From Halobacillus campisalis (GTDB lineage: Bacteria; Bacillota; Bacilli; Bacillales; Halobacillaceae), in assembly GCF_030345335.1 (NCBI RefSeq), contig NZ_JAPVRC010000001.1:744001-808000 (forward strand): a stretch of DNA of 64,000 nucleotides, written 5' to 3'. The notes beneath the pieces were generated by a model. It saw only the letters and a program-made list of their open reading frames with translations. It ran no database searches and was not told the origin of the DNA. Both the position numbers and the translations under genes were made by a program. Below are positions 43,892-54,188 of the stretch, piece after piece; the stretch's first letter is position 1, and every line of letters starts with the position of its first letter.

Positions 43892-46540
43892 TTACTTCGC
43901 GTCATACCAGGTGGATCCGTAGGAATAATCAACTTCTAAAGGTACATCCAATTCCACAGTTTGCTCCATGACTTCTGATACGATGTCTTTTAATTTTTCT
44001 ATTTCGTCCTGTGGTGCTTCTAATATTAATTCATCATGTACTTGAAGAAGCATACGAGCTTTTAAACCCTCTTTGGTGAGCCGCTCGTCCAAATCTATCA
44101 TCGCTTTTTTGATAATATCGGCAGCACTTCCCTGGATGGGTGTATTCATAGCCGTCCGTTCAGCGAAACTCCGCTGGTTGAAATTACGGCTTGTAATTTC
44201 AGGAAGGTATCTTCTCCGATTCATAAAAGTGGACACGTACCCAACTCTCTTAGCTTCCTGCACTGACTCTTCCATGTATTCTTTTACACCGGGATAACTG
44301 GCCAAATATTTATCAATAAATGATTTAGCTTCTTTTCTGCTTATCCCTAAACTTTGAGACAAGCCGTAGTCACTGATCCCGTAAACAATACCAAAGTTGA
44401 CCGCTTTTGCATGTCTGCGCATTTGAGAAGTGACTTCATTTCCGGGAACATCAAAAACCTCACTAGCGGTTTGAGTATGGATGTCTTTTCCTTCTCTAAA
44501 GGCTTCCATCAATTTTTTATCTTGCGCAATATGGGCGAGAACCCTTAATTCAATTTGTGAATAGTCACTCGCAAAAATTACCCAGTCCTGCTTGGAAGGG
44601 ATAAAAGCCTGTCGGATTTTCCTTCCTTCTTCCAGACGAATAGGTATATTTTGCAAGTTAGGTTCGATCGAACTAAGCCGGCCGGTTTGAGTAAGTGCCT
44701 GATTGAAGCGTGTATGAATTCTGTTCGTATCTTCGTTTACGACTTTAAGCAATCCTTCAATATAAGTGGATTGCAGTTTACCAAGCTGACGGTAAAGCAG
44801 GATCTTCTCAATGATTTCATGGTCATCCTGGAGTTGTTCCAAAACATCAGCTGAAGTAGAGTAACCGGTTTTAGTCTTCTTGATGACAGGAAGCTCTAAC
44901 TTCTCAAATAAAATAGGACCTAATTGTTTAGGAGAATTCAGATTGAATTCCTCTCCCGCCAGTTCGAAGATCTCCGTTTTAATATCGTTCAGTCTGCTTT
45001 CAAGCTCACTCCGCATATCTTCTAAGCGGCCGGTATCCACTTTCACACCATAATGTTCCATTTCTCCTAAAATTAAAGCAAGCGGCATTTCCAGCTCATT
45101 GTACAATTGATATTGTTCATTAGCTTGAAGCTGCTCTTCCATGGAATGCTTTAATTTAAAAAGAACTTCCGCTTTCCTGGATACATGCTCGTACAGAACA
45201 TCATTCGAATCTGGAACTTTCAGCTTAGCCCCTTTGCCATAAACCTCTTCATCGTATTTTACTGCTTTCTCACCCATTCTATGGCTGATTGATGGGATAT
45301 CATGGTTGTTTTCTGAAGGGTTAATAAGATAAGAAGCCAACAGCAAGTCGAACGTGATGCCCTTAATCGAAATATCATGTCTTTTTAATCCTACTAATGT
45401 TCTCTTAGCATCGAATACCCATTTTTCATTATTTTCATCTTCCGCCCACTTCTTGAACTGCTCGGAGTTCTGAGCATTCTCGATAGATATGAAATAGTGG
45501 TTTTGATCGTTAACGATGGAAATGCCTACAACAGGAGATTGATGATAATTCTCATGAAGCATCTCTACTACCAAAGCCTCTTTTCCCGTAAACATATCTT
45601 CTTCTACATTCTCAACTACTGTTACATCAATAGCTTCCCATTCTTCAGAAACAGATTGGTCAGATGTTTCTTCTTGCTCAGAGGATACACGTCCAATTAA
45701 CGACTGAAAGCCGAGATCTCTAAAAGCGTGCGTAACCTTACCACTATCAAACCCTTTGTAAGAAATATCGGCTAAGTTCACTTCTATAGGAGCTTCTCGT
45801 TCAATAGTAACTAATTGTTTGCTCATAAATGCGTCACCTTTATGATTCTCGAGCTTTTCTTTTAATTTCTTACCGCTGACTTCATTAAGATTTTCAAATA
45901 TATTACTCAATGTATCAAATTGTGTAAGCAGCTTGACAGCCGTTTTTTCTCCAACTCCCGGGACACCGGGAATATTGTCCGAACTGTCCCCCATTAATGC
46001 TTTCAGATCAATGACCTGATCCGGTCTAATGCCCATTTTTTCTTCCATGAAAGTCGGATCATAGGTTTCAACATTGGTAATCCCTTTTTTGGTAAGGCTC
46101 ACTTTAACTTGGTCGGACACAAGCTGTAGTAAATCCTTATCACCGGAAATGACTTTCACATCAAATTTTTCTTTTTCTGCCTGTGTAGCAAGCGTGCCAA
46201 TGATATCATCTGCTTCATATTGATCAAGCTGATAATATCTTATATCAAAAGCATCTAAAAGCTCCTTTAACACAGGAAACTGCTCAGAGAGTTCAGAAGG
46301 CGTCTTCTGCCTTCCGCCTTTATATTCGAAATATGTCGAATGTCTGAATGTCGTTTTTCCCGCATCAAATGCGACAAGAATTCGGTCAGGATTATCTTCT
46401 TCTAATATTTTTAATAACATCGTCGTAAATCCATAAACGGCATTTGTGTAAACACCTTTGTCATTATTAAGTAAAGGCAATGCAAAAAATGCACGATAAG
46501 CTATACTGTTTCCATCAATTAATACTATTTTCTCAGCCAT
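43892..46540 (-). CDS. polA: DNA polymerase I
   Basis: Pol I fills gaps and removes RNA primers. The 882-residue protein has an N-terminal 5'-3' exonuclease (about 1-290: VLIDGNSIAYRAFFALPLL, VISGDKDLLQLVSD, GDSSDNIPGVPGVGEKTAV), a degenerate 3'-5' exonuclease region as in other Bacillus Pol I, and the polymerase domain with motif A ASDYSQIELRVLAH, motif B RRHAKAVNFGIVYG and motif C LQVHDELILEAP. GGAGATG precedes the ATG. It is followed by mutM, ytaF and coaE. Confidence 0.97.
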   Translation of the reverse strand: MAEKIVLIDGNSIAYRAFFALPLLNNDKGVYTNAVYGFTTMLLKILEEDNPDRILVAFDAGKTTFRHSTYFEYKGGRQKTPSELSEQFPVLKELLDAFDIRYYQLDQYEADDIIGTLATQAEKEKFDVKVISGDKDLLQLVSDQVKVSLTKKGITNVETYDPTFMEEKMGIRPDQVIDLKALMGDSSDNIPGVPGVGEKTAVKLLTQFDTLSNIFENLNEVSGKKLKEKLENHKGDAFMSKQLVTIEREAPIEVNLADISYKGFDSGKVTHAFRDLGFQSLIGRVSSEQEETSDQSVSEEWEAIDVTVVENVEEDMFTGKEALVVEMLHENYHQSPVVGISIVNDQNHYFISIENAQNSEQFKKWAEDENNEKWVFDAKRTLVGLKRHDISIKGITFDLLLASYLINPSENNHDIPSISHRMGEKAVKYDEEVYGKGAKLKVPDSNDVLYEHVSRKAEVLFKLKHSMEEQLQANEQYQLYNELEMPLALILGEMEHYGVKVDTGRLEDMRSELESRLNDIKTEIFELAGEEFNLNSPKQLGPILFEKLELPVIKKTKTGYSTSADVLEQLQDDHEIIEKILLYRQLGKLQSTYIEGLLKVVNEDTNRIHTRFNQALTQTGRLSSIEPNLQNIPIRLEEGRKIRQAFIPSKQDWVIFASDYSQIELRVLAHIAQDKKLMEAFREGKDIHTQTASEVFDVPGNEVTSQMRRHAKAVNFGIVYGISDYGLSQSLGISRKEAKSFIDKYLASYPGVKEYMEESVQEAKRVGYVSTFMNRRRYLPEITSRNFNQRSFAERTAMNTPIQGSAADIIKKAMIDLDERLTKEGLKARMLLQVHDELILEAPQDEIEKLKDIVSEVMEQTVELDVPLEVDYSYGSTWYDAK

Positions 46541-46615
46541 AAATTCATCTCCACTTCGTAAAACGTCATTGCTTTCATTTTACCATGTTCCTACCTAAGA
46601 AGAAAAAATCTGCAT

Positions 46616-46648
46616 AAAAAAAGGCAGAAGCGAGGGAAGCTTCTGCCT
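46616..46648 (-). terminator. Terminator of phoPR
   Basis: The perfect 10-bp stem AGGCAGAAGC / GCTTCTGCCT with a seven-base loop is followed by TTTTTTT on the minus strand. It separates phoR from polA. Confidence 0.85.
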
Positions 46649-46742
46649 ATAAAAGAGAAAACACCTTGGATGAAAGGGTTTCATAGACACTTTAACAATA
46701 TAACGTAAACTATAATTAAACAGTACGTTAATTGTTTGTAAA

Positions 46743-48482
46743 TTATTTAAATAGTTTAACATGGAAAACAGTTCCATTATCTACTTCACTCTCTACCTCG
46801 ATATGACCGTGATGAGCTTCTATAATATGTTTCACAATAGCCAAACCGAGCCCGGTCCCGCCCGAATTGCGGCTTCTCGCTTTATCCACCCGATAGAAAC
46901 GTTCAAAAATCCGTGGAATTTCTTCTTCAGGAATTCCAACCCCATTATCACTCACGCTGACTATAACATGTTCCTTATGATCCTCAAGCGTTAAGTGCAC
47001 GTCACCGTTCTCGCTCGTATAATTGATGGCGTTTGCTGTTAAGTTGATGAACACCTGTTTCAAACGGCTGGCATCGCCTTCTATCCATGATTCTCCTTGT
47101 AAATGAGTATGGAGTGTAATATTTTTTTGTTCGGCTTGATGTTCAGCAAGCGGAAGTACCTCTTCCAATAACCGATTCAGATTGATTCTATCTAAGTTAA
47201 GTTGAAAATCCTCTTTCTCAACTTTAGATAATTCTAATAAATCTTGAATGAGAGATTGCAAACGCCCGCTTTCCTTCAAAATAATCTGTAGAAACTGCTC
47301 CAGCATATCTTCATCTTTCATAGCTCCATCTAATAGAGTTTCAGAAAAACCTCTTATTGAAGTAATCGGAGTTTTCAATTCATGAGAAACATTTGCCACA
47401 AAATCTTTTCGCATCTTTTCGAGCTTTTTCAACTCCGTAATATCATGGAAAACGAGAACGATCCCTTTCCAATTCCCCTTATCACTAAAAATGGGAGCTC
47501 CTGTAACCTCCAAATGTTTTTGATCAATATGGACAGGCATTATAAATGACTCGGTAACAGTTTCTTCAAACATATAAATATTCTGTACAGTTTCATGTAT
47601 GGCCGTAAACGGGATAGACTCGTGATAAAGGTAACCGACGTATTTACTTTTTTCTCCGCCAAAGCTGTCGAGAAATGCACGGTTAACTAATAAAATATAG
47701 CCTTTTTCATCAATAAGGATCAGACCGCTCCCCATATTGTTTATAACCGCTTCTAATTGGTTTTCCTGCATTCCTTTAGTGCTGGTCATGGTCTGCAAGT
47801 TTCGGGCAAGTATATTTATAGAGTGACTCAACTGGCCAGCTTCTCCAAAATGACCTTCATACGTCCTTGCTCTGTAATTTCCTTTGGCTAATTCATCGGC
47901 TACTCCTGCTGCAGATCGTATAGGTTTAATATATTTCGAAAAAATATTAAAACCGATTAAAAAGATCGCAATAAGACCAAGTAGCAGCGTAAGTCCGATA
48001 ATTAACCAAATGTTTTTTGTAATATTCGATAATGACTCAACGGGTGATAAGAGGACAAGAGTGCCTGAAGATTCTCCGATTGTTTGCGGTATCGGATAAT
48101 AAAACACGTCATCCAGTAAAACCCCTTCCCTTGAAACTTGATCCTGACGCTGGATCAAGCGCAGGATTTCCTGTTTTTTCTCTTCTGATATTTCATCATT
48201 AGCTTCTACAGTATCTATGACGACCTCATTTTCGTTATTAACGAAAATCATACTTGTATTGATTTGTGCACTGAATTCGTCGATGGATTGGCCGTTTACT
48301 TGTTCCCCTTCTAAGTAATCTTCCAGAAACGTGACAAAGTATTGACTCTCCACCGAAATTCTTTCTTCAAAAATAGTAATGAAATAACTGCGTGTCAGTT
48401 GAGCCAGCAGTATACCTAAACTAATCATTACGATAACGACCAGTATCGTATAGGTTAGTAATGGCCGAGTATTTGAGCCCAT
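46743..48482 (-). CDS. phoR: Phosphate-regulon sensor histidine kinase PhoR (PnpS)
   Basis: The kinase senses phosphate or wall precursor status and phosphorylates PhoP. The 579 residues contain two N-terminal membrane helices (about 8-30 and 155-178) around an extracellular domain, a HAMP segment, a PAS domain (LEAVINNMGSGLILIDEKGY), HisKA with the phosphorylated His in FVANVSHELKTPITSIRGF, and the HATPase (INLTANAINYTSENG, VSDNGVGIPEEEIPRIFERF, GTGLGLAIVKHI). Its ATG follows the phoP TAA with no gap. Confidence 0.93.
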   Translation of the reverse strand: MGSNTRPLLTYTILVVIVMISLGILLAQLTRSYFITIFEERISVESQYFVTFLEDYLEGEQVNGQSIDEFSAQINTSMIFVNNENEVVIDTVEANDEISEEKKQEILRLIQRQDQVSREGVLLDDVFYYPIPQTIGESSGTLVLLSPVESLSNITKNIWLIIGLTLLLGLIAIFLIGFNIFSKYIKPIRSAAGVADELAKGNYRARTYEGHFGEAGQLSHSINILARNLQTMTSTKGMQENQLEAVINNMGSGLILIDEKGYILLVNRAFLDSFGGEKSKYVGYLYHESIPFTAIHETVQNIYMFEETVTESFIMPVHIDQKHLEVTGAPIFSDKGNWKGIVLVFHDITELKKLEKMRKDFVANVSHELKTPITSIRGFSETLLDGAMKDEDMLEQFLQIILKESGRLQSLIQDLLELSKVEKEDFQLNLDRINLNRLLEEVLPLAEHQAEQKNITLHTHLQGESWIEGDASRLKQVFINLTANAINYTSENGDVHLTLEDHKEHVIVSVSDNGVGIPEEEIPRIFERFYRVDKARSRNSGGTGLGLAIVKHIIEAHHGHIEVESEVDNGTVFHVKLFK

Positions 48483-49178
48483 TTATTTAGGAGACTCCAT
48501 TTTGTAACCGAGCCCGCGGATCGTCTTAATATAGACCGGTTTTTTTGTGTCCGGTTCAATTTTTTCTCTTAAGTGGCTTACATGAACATCTACGATACGG
48601 GTGTCTCCTGCAAAATCATAGTTCCACACGGCACTTAAGAGCTGATCCCTCGATAATACACGCCCGATGTTTTTCGCAAGATAATAAAGCAGTTCAAATT
48701 CTTTTGGCGTAAACGTCAGAGCTTTCTCTTTGATCGTAGCTTCATACTGCTCAGGATAGATGACAAGATCAGCTATTTGAATGGACTGTGCAGTATCTTC
48801 CACAGGTTCTCTTACCATTCTCCGCAGAATCGCTTTGATCCTTGCCACAACTTCCCTTGGGCTGAAGGGTTTTGTTAAGTAATCATCTGCTCCAAGCTCA
48901 AGTCCAAGGACTTTATCGAATTCATCATCCTTGGCAGTCAACATAAGAATGGGGGTTTGTACTTGTTTCTGACGCAGCTGCTTACATACTTCCATTCCAT
49001 CCATTCCAGGAAGCATGACGTCAAGGACGATCATGTCATAATTGGTGTCGGATGCCTTCTCTAATGCATCACTTCCCGTATAAGCTACATGAGTCTCATA
49101 GCCTGCTTGATCTATATTATACTTTAATAATGTTACGATTGATTCTTCATCGTCAACGATAAGAATTCTTTGTTTCAC
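48483..49178 (-). CDS. phoP: Phosphate-regulon response regulator PhoP
   Basis: PhoP is an OmpR-type regulator of phosphate starvation genes. The 231-residue protein has a receiver domain (RILIVDDEESIVTLLKY, phospho-Asp in MIVLDVMLPGMDG, Lys in YLTKPFSPRE) and a winged-helix domain (LTFTPKEFELLYYLAKN, DTRIVDVHVSHLREK). The GTG at 49178 has AGGGGGATT upstream; an earlier ATG-like frame lacks a site. Downstream it is joined to phoR. A cluster of TTTACA repeats lies upstream. Confidence 0.94.
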   Translation of the reverse strand: MKQRILIVDDEESIVTLLKYNIDQAGYETHVAYTGSDALEKASDTNYDMIVLDVMLPGMDGMEVCKQLRQKQVQTPILMLTAKDDEFDKVLGLELGADDYLTKPFSPREVVARIKAILRRMVREPVEDTAQSIQIADLVIYPEQYEATIKEKALTFTPKEFELLYYLAKNIGRVLSRDQLLSAVWNYDFAGDTRIVDVHVSHLREKIEPDTKKPVYIKTIRGLGYKMESPK

Positions 49179-49230
49179 AGTAATCCCCCTACACAAACAA
49201 TTATTTTTTCACTTTAATCATACAATGTAG

Positions 49231-49265
49231 TTTACAGTTTGACACGCAACTTTACAATTTTTACA
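49231..49265. promoter_or_regulatory. Possible PhoP box cluster upstream of phoP
   Basis: The plus strand shows TTTACA (49231), TTGACA (49239), TTTACA (49251) and TTTACA (49260). The hexamers resemble the PhoP-box unit, though spacings of 8, 12 and 9 deviate from the usual 11. The position suits autoregulation. Confidence 0.35.
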
Positions 49266-49308
49266 GAAAAATAACATTCGATCAATTTAACAAATTGGCT
49301 ATGTACTT

Positions 49309-49450
49309 GATTTCGAGACATTGGGTAAGTAGATCATTGCAGCGGGGAATGACTCGCTTTCAGTGGGAGCGCGGTGAGCTTCTTCGGACGTCCCGTCCTT
49401 TTGGATCTCACCAAGCACTCTCTTCCCACAGGAGTCTACCCATCCCCCGC
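49309..49450. repeat. Intergenic palindromic repeat copy C
   Basis: The core (49342-49450) starts GCGGGGAATGACTCGCTTTC and ends GAGTCTACCCATCCCCCGC, inverted ends with a three-base insertion. GATTTCGAGA just upstream matches the flank of copies D and E. The sense is the same as D. Confidence 0.7.
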
Positions 49451-49930
49451 CGCCCCTCACTATGATTTGCTTCTTGAAATCGCTTGAAGAAGATCCTTCT
49501 TAGTAATAGTAAAAGCACTAAACTCCAGTGCTCTGATTCCAGCATTTTAGTTTGAAAACTTCCTACCCTTTAATATTGTTTCAAATATATTTTTGCATAC
49601 AGAAGTCTAGCTGGTTATGACTCGAAAGCAGTTATTTTTTATATGAAGCACCGCATAAGATGTTTCTCTTATCCTCTTAAGAGCAAGAAGGTTGTTAGAG
49701 GAAAACAAGTGACTTCTCGACCAACCCTACATTTCATACCATAAAAAAACCGATTATATTGCCATCGAGTTTTCCGTATAACTACACTTTTATTGAATTA
49801 TGCTAAAAAACTCCAGGAATTCTTTTCTAAAACAAGTATACTCAAAGCTATCAACAATAAACGTACCGCTTTGATATTATGATGCTATATATGTTGTGCT
49901 CCCTTTTTGTCGAATAAAATTCTTCAATAA
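49451..49930. other. Gene-free interval between phoP and maoC-like gene
   Basis: Apart from repeat C at its left, this AT-rich stretch of about 480 bases shows no credible reading frame, promoter or RNA that I can identify. Confidence 0.4.
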
Positions 49931-49960
49931 AAAAGGCAGAAATCGCAAATGATTTCTGCC
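49931..49960 (-). terminator. Terminator of maoC-like gene
   Basis: The perfect 10-bp stem GGCAGAAATC / GATTTCTGCC with a six-base loop is followed by TTTTTT on the minus strand. Confidence 0.85.
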
Positions 49961-50033
49961 TTCAAATGTTGTAATGGTATAACTTTACTACTCAATAATC
50001 GTACGAATTTCAAAATATAAACCTGGCAGGTTT

Positions 50034-50510
50034 CTAATAAAAATTTTCTAATGAACTGGCATTTAATGACTTTGGTTCGTAAGGAGGACGTACCGATAAC
50101 CTACCTGTTAGGATTTCATCCCCTTCTTCATCATAACCTACTACATTTACAACAATATAGTTCTCCTTTTTGTGGATCATACTGATTTCAATAGTCATCT
50201 TCATTTCCGTATAATGGTGAACAGGCTTGGGATAATCCAAATCCTGTTTAAAAATATGACTACCCGGGCCAGGAAGGTGCATTGAAATCATAGAGGAAAC
50301 CTTCCCAAACAGCAGAACACTAGGAACGATCGGCCTTTTATAAGGTGTCTCCGATGCGTAATCATGTTGAATGTACAACGGATTCGCGTCATCCGTTAGA
50401 CCGAGGTACATAAGTAAATCCCGGTCCTCAATCGTTGAGGTAGAAGTAAATGTATCTCCAACTTTTAAATCCTGAATCTTTCTGCCTAACTTTCTCTTTT
50501 TACCCAGCAT
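50034..50510 (-). CDS. MaoC-like hot-dog dehydratase-domain protein
   Basis: This 158-residue protein has a hot-dog fold of the MaoC type (DLKVGDTFTSTSTIEDRDLL, then YASETPYKRPIVPSVLLFG). In (R)-enoyl-CoA hydratases the catalytic pair lies in D-x-N-P-[IL]-H; here the segment is DDANPLYIQHD, with Tyr in place of His, so hydratase activity is doubtful. The ATG at 50510 has GGAGG eight bases upstream. It lies between mdh and phoP with its own terminator. Function is open; a lipid-related role would be a guess. Confidence 0.75.
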   Translation of the reverse strand: MLGKKRKLGRKIQDLKVGDTFTSTSTIEDRDLLMYLGLTDDANPLYIQHDYASETPYKRPIVPSVLLFGKVSSMISMHLPGPGSHIFKQDLDYPKPVHHYTEMKMTIEISMIHKKENYIVVNVVGYDEEGDEILTGRLSVRPPYEPKSLNASSLENFY

Positions 50511-50550
50511 TCTATCAACCTCCAAAGAAAGCGTTTTCATCATTGTTACA

Positions 50551-50581
50551 AAAAAGGATTCGAGGATAGCCCCGAATCCTT
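50551..50581 (-). terminator. Terminator of citZ-icd-mdh
   Basis: The perfect 9-bp stem AAGGATTCG / CGAATCCTT with a 10-base loop runs into a T run on the minus strand, six bases after the mdh stop. Confidence 0.85.
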
Positions 50582-50587
50582 CTATTT

Positions 50588-51526
50588 CTAGTTTAATACA
50601 TTCAAAACCTTTTTAACAGAGTCAGCTGATTGATCAAGTTGTTTCTTTTCTTCTTCTGTTAAATCCAGCTCGATGATCTCCTCAATTCCATTTCCTCCGA
50701 GAATTGTCGGTACACCTAAATAAATTCCCTCGTACCCGTATTCTCCTTCAAGATAAGCTATAGAAGGAAGAATACGCCGCTGGTCTTTAAGAATAGCTTC
50801 TGCCATTTGTGTAAGAGAAGCTGCTGGAGCATAGTAGGCACTTCCATTTCCTAACAGACCTACTATTTCTCCACCACCGGTTCTAGTACGCTGGACAATT
50901 TCATCCAGACGTTCTTTTGAAATCAATTTTTCAAGAGGAATACCGCCGGCAAATGAATAACGCACGAGTGGTACCATATCGTCCCCGTGTCCGCCTAGAA
51001 CGAAACCAGTAACATCTTTTATCGATACGTTAAGTTCTTCAGCTACAAATGTACGGAAACGAGCAGTATCAAGCACGCCTGACTGGCCGATCACTCGGTT
51101 CTTAGGCAAACCGGCTTCCTGGAACACTGAATAGGTCATGGCATCCACAGGATTTGTCAGCACAATGATGTAACAGTCTGGAGAATACTTAACAATCTCT
51201 TTTGTTACACTTTTCATGATTTTGGAGTTGGTGTTTACTAAGTCATCTCTACTCATGCCAGGTTTACGTGCAATACCTGCAGTAATAATCACAAGATCGG
51301 ATCCTTTAGTATCTTCATAATTAGCTGTTCCAGTTACTTTAGCATCAAACCCTTGTACTGGACTAGCTTCCAACATATCAAGTGCTTTACCTTTTGTCGG
51401 ATCTTCCATATCTGGAATATCGACTAAAACTACGTCGCCTAATTCTTTCTGGGCGACCATAAGGGCTGTTGTAGCCCCGGTAAAGCCGCTCCCAATTACT
51501 GAAATTTTACTTCTGCGAATGGCCAT
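50588..51526 (-). CDS. mdh: Malate dehydrogenase
   Basis: Mdh oxidises malate to oxaloacetate with NAD. The 312-residue protein is of the LDH-like bacillar type: [22 protein letters not shown]-binding Asp in VLVDIPD, the substrate loop [11 protein letters not shown] with its arginines, and the catalytic His in [14 protein letters not shown]. It is the last gene of citZ-icd-mdh and begins with ATG behind AAAGGGGATCCC. Confidence 0.97.
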   Translation of the reverse strand: MAIRRSKISVIGSGFTGATTALMVAQKELGDVVLVDIPDMEDPTKGKALDMLEASPVQGFDAKVTGTANYEDTKGSDLVIITAGIARKPGMSRDDLVNTNSKIMKSVTKEIVKYSPDCYIIVLTNPVDAMTYSVFQEAGLPKNRVIGQSGVLDTARFRTFVAEELNVSIKDVTGFVLGGHGDDMVPLVRYSFAGGIPLEKLISKERLDEIVQRTRTGGGEIVGLLGNGSAYYAPAASLTQMAEAILKDQRRILPSIAYLEGEYGYEGIYLGVPTILGGNGIEEIIELDLTEEEKKQLDQSADSVKKVLNVLN

Positions 51527-51540
51527 TGGGATCCCCTTTC

Positions 51541-52815
51541 TTAGTCCATGTTTTTGATTAGAGCATCACCGAATTCAGAACATTTGACCTCAGTAGCACC
51601 GTCCATCATACGTGCGAAGTCATATGTCACTACTTTGCTGCCGATCGTTTTATCCATAGATTGAGAAATCAGATCTGCTGCTTCTCTCCATCCAAGATGT
51701 TCAAGCATAAGCACACCGGAAAGGATGACTGAAGAAGGGTTCACTTTATCTTGACCAGCATACTTAGGTGCTGTGCCGTGTGTTGCTTCAAAGATAGCAT
51801 GCCCTGATTCAGAGTTGATGTTGGCACCAGGAGCAATTCCGATCCCTCCGACTTGCGCAGCAAGTGCGTCAGAAATGTAGTCTCCATTCAAGTTCATTGT
51901 TGCTACTACATCAAACTCTTTTGGACGTGTAAGAATTTGCTGCAAGAAAATGTCTGCAATGGCATCCTTAACGATCAGTTTACCTTCTGATTCAGCTTTA
52001 TCTTGAGCAGCATTTGCAGCATCTTTACCTTCTTTTTCAACAATGCGGTCGTATTCTGCCCATGTGAATACTTTATCGCCATATTCTTCTTCGGCAACCT
52101 CATATCCCCAATTTTTAAATGACCCTTCAGTGAATTTCATGATGTTTCCTTTATGAACGAGCGTTACATTTCTGCGCCCTTCAGCTATTGCATAATCAAT
52201 CGCTGCGCGTACTAAACGCTTAGTTCCTTCTGCTGATACTGGTTTGACACCGATTCCAGAAGTTTCAGGGAAACGAATGTTATGTACACCCATTTCATTT
52301 TGCAAGAAGTCGATTACTTTCTTCACCTCAGGTGTACCTTCCTGCCACTCGATACCTGCATATATATCCTCCGTATTTTCACGGAAAATAGCCATGTTAG
52401 TATCCTCTGGACGCTTAACGGGAGAAGGTACTCCTTCAAAGTAACGGACTGGACGTAAACAAGTGAAGAGATCAAGTTCCTGACGAAGTGCAACGTTCAG
52501 TGAACGGATTCCTCCACCGATAGGAGTAGTCAAAGGTCCTTTAATAGCGATTTTGTATTCACGAATAGTGTCTAGAGTTTCAGCAGGCAGCCATTCGCCT
52601 TTAGAATCATAAGCTTTTTGACCTGCAAGAACTTCTTTCCATTCAATAGATTTTTGGCCATTGTATGCTTTATCAACTGCCGCTTCGATTACTCGGCTAG
52701 CTGCAGCCCAAATGTCCGGCCCTATTCCATCACCTTCAATATAAGGAATGATCGGACGATCGGGGACAATTAAATTACCGTTCTGTTCTACTGATATTTT
52801 CTGAGATTGTGCCAA
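51541..52815 (-). CDS. icd: Isocitrate dehydrogenase (NADP)
   Basis: Icd makes 2-oxoglutarate and NADPH in the TCA cycle. The 424-residue protein shows [17 protein letters not shown], substrate-binding [18 protein letters not shown] with the Ser-Asn-x-x-Leu-Arg pattern, [13 protein letters not shown], and the NADP loop [16 protein letters not shown]. The start is TTG, with AGGAGGG seven bases upstream. It lies between citZ and mdh. Confidence 0.97.
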   Translation of the reverse strand: MAQSQKISVEQNGNLIVPDRPIIPYIEGDGIGPDIWAAASRVIEAAVDKAYNGQKSIEWKEVLAGQKAYDSKGEWLPAETLDTIREYKIAIKGPLTTPIGGGIRSLNVALRQELDLFTCLRPVRYFEGVPSPVKRPEDTNMAIFRENTEDIYAGIEWQEGTPEVKKVIDFLQNEMGVHNIRFPETSGIGVKPVSAEGTKRLVRAAIDYAIAEGRRNVTLVHKGNIMKFTEGSFKNWGYEVAEEEYGDKVFTWAEYDRIVEKEGKDAANAAQDKAESEGKLIVKDAIADIFLQQILTRPKEFDVVATMNLNGDYISDALAAQVGGIGIAPGANINSESGHAIFEATHGTAPKYAGQDKVNPSSVILSGVLMLEHLGWREAADLISQSMDKTIGSKVVTYDFARMMDGATEVKCSEFGDALIKNMD

Positions 52816-52941
52816 AATAAACCCTCCTAAAATGGTTGCTAGATGTTGCTAGATTGGGTAGGGATAAAACCTACTCTTCCATCATACGTTAAATTAATTA
52901 CAATAAAAAGCGAGAGCAGACTGATGCCTGCCGTCTTATTA

Positions 52942-54057
52942 TTAGCGCTCTTCGATAGGTGTGTACTTTTGCCCTTTAGGACCGACGTATTCTGCACGCG
53001 GTCGGATTAAACGATTGTCTGCATACTGCTCTAAAATATGAGCTAACCATCCAGATACTCGGCTTACGGCGAAAATAGGCGTGAACAAGTCATGATCAAT
53101 TCCAAGACTATGATAGACAGAAGCGGAATAGAAATCCACATTTGCAGGTAGACCTTTATTTTCTTTAATATATTCTTCGATTTTTATAGACATCTCATAA
53201 TACTTAGAATGACCAGTAAGTTCTGTTAGTTCACGTGACATCTCTTTAAGATGTTTTGCTCGTGGATCACCATTCTTATAAACACGGTGGCCCATACCCA
53301 TGATTTTTTCTTTGTTCTCAAGCTTTTTCTCAATGGCAGGAACTGCATTATCTACTGAATCGATTTCTGTCAGCATCTGCATAACACGTTCATTAGCTCC
53401 ACCATGTAGCGGTCCTTTAAGTGCGCCAATAGCCGCGGTAACTCCTGAATAAACATCAGACAGGGTAGCTACGCATACACGTGCTGTAAAAGTTGAAGCA
53501 TTAAGCTCATGGTCAGCATGCAGAACCAAGGCTTTATTCATGGCTTCGATTTCTACATTTTCAGGCTCTTTGTCATTAAGCATATATAAGAAATTAGCTG
53601 CAAAGCTTAAATCTTTTTTTGGAGAAACAGGTTCTTGACCTTTACGAATGCGAGAGAAGGCAGTAACGATCGTAGCGATTTTCGCTTGAAGGCGCACTGC
53701 TTTACGCTTATTCGCTTCTTCTTCCATTTCATCTGCTTCAGAATCAAACAAGCCCAGCATCGACACAGCCGTTCTTACAGCTGCCATCGGATGGACTGTC
53801 GATAAATCATAGGATTTAAGGTGATCAATGACTTCACCTGGAATGTCCATATTTGAGATCAGCTCTGATTTAAAGCTGTTCAATTCATTTTCAGTCGGAA
53901 GCTTTTGGTTCCATAATAAGTAAACCACTTCTTCAAAGCTGGAGTGGTTGGCTAGATCATCGATGTCATAACCTACATAAGTCAACTTATCATCAATAAT
54001 TGAACTGATCGTCGACTCTGTAGCTGTAATTCCTTCTAAACCTTTAGTTGATGCCAT
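52942..54057 (-). CDS. citZ: Citrate synthase II
   Basis: CitZ condenses acetyl-CoA and oxaloacetate. The 371-residue enzyme is the short Gram-positive type. Catalytic residues lie in ALKGPLHGGANERVMQML (His), MGMGHRVYKNGDPRAKHL (His) and NVDFYSASVYHSLGI (Asp). AAAGGAGAG precedes the ATG. It heads citZ-icd-mdh; a promoter and a cre-like leader site lie upstream. Confidence 0.97.
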   Translation of the reverse strand: MASTKGLEGITATESTISSIIDDKLTYVGYDIDDLANHSSFEEVVYLLWNQKLPTENELNSFKSELISNMDIPGEVIDHLKSYDLSTVHPMAAVRTAVSMLGLFDSEADEMEEEANKRKAVRLQAKIATIVTAFSRIRKGQEPVSPKKDLSFAANFLYMLNDKEPENVEIEAMNKALVLHADHELNASTFTARVCVATLSDVYSGVTAAIGALKGPLHGGANERVMQMLTEIDSVDNAVPAIEKKLENKEKIMGMGHRVYKNGDPRAKHLKEMSRELTELTGHSKYYEMSIKIEEYIKENKGLPANVDFYSASVYHSLGIDHDLFTPIFAVSRVSGWLAHILEQYADNRLIRPRAEYVGPKGQKYTPIEER

Positions 54058-54103
54058 AAGATCTCTCCTTTTGAAATAATGCTACATTCCCTCCTGAAAT
54101 CCG

Positions 54104-54117
54104 AGAAAACGCTTTAC
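54104..54117. promoter_or_regulatory. cre-like site in the citZ leader
   Basis: AGAAAACGCTTTAC agrees with TGWAANCGNTNWCA apart from the first and the last two bases. It lies about 40 bases downstream of the predicted start of transcription, where CcpA could act as a roadblock. Confidence 0.4.
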
Positions 54118-54159
54118 TATCCGTGTATCTTGGTTAATTGGATTTCTTCCCCACCGACA

Positions 54160-54188
54160 ATTATAAAGTATTCTGAGTTGAATGTGAA
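54160..54188 (-). promoter_or_regulatory. Sigma-A promoter of citZ
   Basis: TTCACA (54188-54183), a 17-base spacer and a perfect TATAAT (54165-54160) are read on the minus strand. Confidence 0.7.
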
